From Planctomyces sp. (lineage in GTDB: Bacteria; Planctomycetota; Planctomycetia; Planctomycetales; Planctomycetaceae), in the NCBI GenBank assembly GCA_005791255.1, contig SXXK01000195.1, positions 1-32,532 of the forward strand: a DNA stretch of 32,532 nucleotides. The letters are read 5' to 3'. The notes under the pieces were generated by a model that saw nothing but the letters and a program-made list of their open reading frames with translations, made no database searches and was not told where the DNA came from. A program made the position numbers and the translations under genes. This document shows positions 31,210 to 32,532 of this stretch, piece by piece; position 1 is the stretch's first letter; each line of letters starts with the position of its first letter.

Positions 31210-32532
31210 TCAGGAAAACAGCGGCTGAATGACCCGTCCCTCACCCGGCACAATCGGCAGCGGACGACCCTCGGCCGTGTAAAACAGCGTCCTCGGATCA
31301 ATCCCCAGAACATGATAGATGGTGGCCGCCAGATCCTCCGGCCCGTACGGTTCCGTAGCCGGCTTCTCCGCTCGACCATCCGAAGCACCCACAACATTGC
31401 CCCCACGAATCCCGCCACCGCCAATCGCAATCGCCGTGCTGGGACCCCAGTGATCTCGCCCCGCGTCCTTGTTGATCCGCGGAGTTCGCCCGAATTCTCC
31501 CGTCACCAGCACCAGCGTTTTGTCCAGCAGACCCCGATCATGCAGATCGCGAAACAAACTACTCATCGCGCTGTCCAGATGCGGCAGCAAATCGTTCTTC
31601 AGCACGCTGAAATTGGAATAATGCGTGTCCCAGTTTGTGTGGTCAATCAACACACACCGCACACCCGCCTCCACCAGCCGCCGCGCCAGAATGCAGGACT
31701 GACCAAGCGAATGCCGACCATACTCATCCCGCAGTGCATCCGATTCAGCACCAATCTCGAACGCTGCCTTCGTCGCCTGCGAAGTCATCAGATCAAATGC
31801 CTTCTGCTGGAACGTATCCATCGCCAGCGCACCGCGGTTCGCTGCCAGCTCCGTGGACTTCTGAAAGCGATTGATCCGACTCATCAGACTGCGACGCGAA
31901 TCCAGACGGTCGGCTCGCACCGTCACCGGAGGCATCAGGTCGGGAACCGTAAATCCCGGAGCATTCGGGTCCGCATCCACAACAAACGGAGCTGCAGCCG
32001 AACCCAGATACGACGAACCCGCACTGTTGTGCATCTTCGGCAGACACACATAAGGAGGAACCGAGCCCCGCGGACCCAGCTTTCGAGCAATCACCGCTCC
32101 ATGAGCCGGTCGCTGATTATTGGGCTTCAGACCGCCATTAAAACCCGCACCCGGTCGATACCCCGTCAGCAGGTAATGATCAGCCGGGCCGTGGTCGGAA
32201 TTGGGATTCGTAAACGAACGCACCAGCGCAAATTTGTCAAACTGCCGAGACAGACGCGGCAAATGCTCACACACCTGAATCCCCGGAACACACGTCTCAA
32301 TCGGATTAAATTCCCCCCGAAACTCCGGCGGCGCATCCGGCTTCATGTCCCACGTATCAATCGTGGATAACCCGCCCTGCAGAAACACAATAATCAGGGA
32401 CATGCCGTCCCGGGCATTCGCGTGCTGGTCCCGCTGAGCCTGCTCGGCCGCCAGCAGACCAGGCAGCGTCAGACCAAACCCACTCAGCCCCGCTGCACCC
32501 AGATGCAGCAGGTCCCGACGCCGAATTCCATC
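31210..32532 (-). CDS. DUF1501 family protein, Tat leader, 5' end outside window
   Basis: The frame runs off the right edge, so the start is not seen; the visible part is 440 residues. An internal ATG at 32403 is not the true start, because upstream codons continue in frame with a twin-arginine-like leader (GIRRRDLLHLGAAGLSGFGLTLPGLLAAEQ). The body has the DUF1501 hallmarks: IIVFLQGGLSTIDTWDMKPDAP near the N-terminus, FTNPNSDHGPADHYLLTGYRPG, and the C-terminal VLVTGEFGRTPRINKDAGRDHWGPSTAIAIGGGGIRGG. The fold is related to alkaline phosphatase/sulfatase-like proteins; no activity is established. It precedes the PPC-domain gene by 70 bases on the same strand, the usual planctomycete pairing, and a DUF1549/DUF1553 gene might lie beyond the edge. 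Confidence 0.92.
   Translation of the reverse strand, partial: DGIRRRDLLHLGAAGLSGFGLTLPGLLAAEQAQRDQHANARDGMSLIIVFLQGGLSTIDTWDMKPDAPPEFRGEFNPIETCVPGIQVCEHLPRLSRQFDKFALVRSFTNPNSDHGPADHYLLTGYRPGAGFNGGLKPNNQRPAHGAVIARKLGPRGSVPPYVCLPKMHNSAGSSYLGSAAAPFVVDADPNAPGFTVPDLMPPVTVRADRLDSRRSLMSRINRFQKSTELAANRGALAMDTFQQKAFDLMTSQATKAAFEIGAESDALRDEYGRHSLGQSCILARRLVEAGVRCVLIDHTNWDTHYSNFSVLKNDLLPHLDSAMSSLFRDLHDRGLLDKTLVLVTGEFGRTPRINKDAGRDHWGPSTAIAIGGGGIRGGNVVGASDGRAEKPATEPYGPEDLAATIYHVLGIDPRTLFYTAEGRPLPIVPGEGRVIQPLFS

Noticed and set aside
31009-32370. 453-residue + strand open frame antisense to the DUF1501 gene
   Set aside because: Arg/Gln/Thr-rich shadow without domains; the DUF1501 motifs on the minus strand are unambiguous.

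Overview
The window looks like a chromosomal segment of a planctomycete (Planctomycetia, Planctomycetales-type). The evidence is the co-occurrence of a DUF1501 protein with a Tat leader, a secreted pre-peptidase-C-terminal-domain protein, a PQQ-type beta-propeller starting GDWPRWRGP, a Tat-exported Gfo/Idh/MocA oxidoreductase, a SEC-C/TPR protein, a BRCT-HTH-TPR fusion and a membrane protein with an N-terminal NPF.P motif. No rRNA, tRNA, CRISPR array, prophage or insertion sequence was recognised. The + strand is strongly C-rich and G-poor whichever strand carries the gene, except in the RNase R gene.

Layout. 1-1.9 kb (+): the dnaX-ybaB-recR replication/repair cluster. dnaX enters from the left edge and is split at an A10 tract that looks like a -1 frameshift site making the long (tau) form. 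2.0-7.6 kb (-): a BRCT/HTH/TPR protein, a SEC-C/TPR protein, a class-V aminotransferase (cysteine desulfurase family) and a DUF456 membrane protein, the last two overlapping by ATGA. 7.7-9.0 kb (+): glyA. 9.0-9.5 kb: a gene-free, AT-richer interval full of inverted repeats between convergent genes. 9.5-14.5 kb (-): a Tat-exported oxidoreductase and a SWIM/SNF2 helicase. 15.0-18.5 kb (+): a serine beta-lactamase-like hydrolase and RNase R.

18.5-24.0 kb: small secreted or membrane proteins and a minus-strand XerC/XerD-type recombinase, with intergenic spacers carrying three kinds of short repeat: a heptamer (TGAAAAC)n, a C-rich/G-rich element of about 46 bp in three copies, and a 10-bp-period ATCCGTG array. 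A 15-bp perfect terminator hairpin lies between a small secreted protein and the recombinase. 24.0-25.6 kb (+): two overlapping amidohydrolase-fold genes, one with the metal-ligand histidines and one without. 25.7-32.5 kb (-): AbgT-family transporter, PQQ-propeller protein, PPC-domain protein and DUF1501 protein (cut by the right edge), all probably transcribed from right to left.

The points most worth following are the dnaX arrangement (the zero frame gives the short form, opposite to E. coli), the structured glyA/oxidoreductase spacer, the catalytic plus pseudo-catalytic amidohydrolase pair, the tandem LWLPG tail of the SEC-C protein, and the compound intergenic repeats. Everything here was read by eye; no database search was run.
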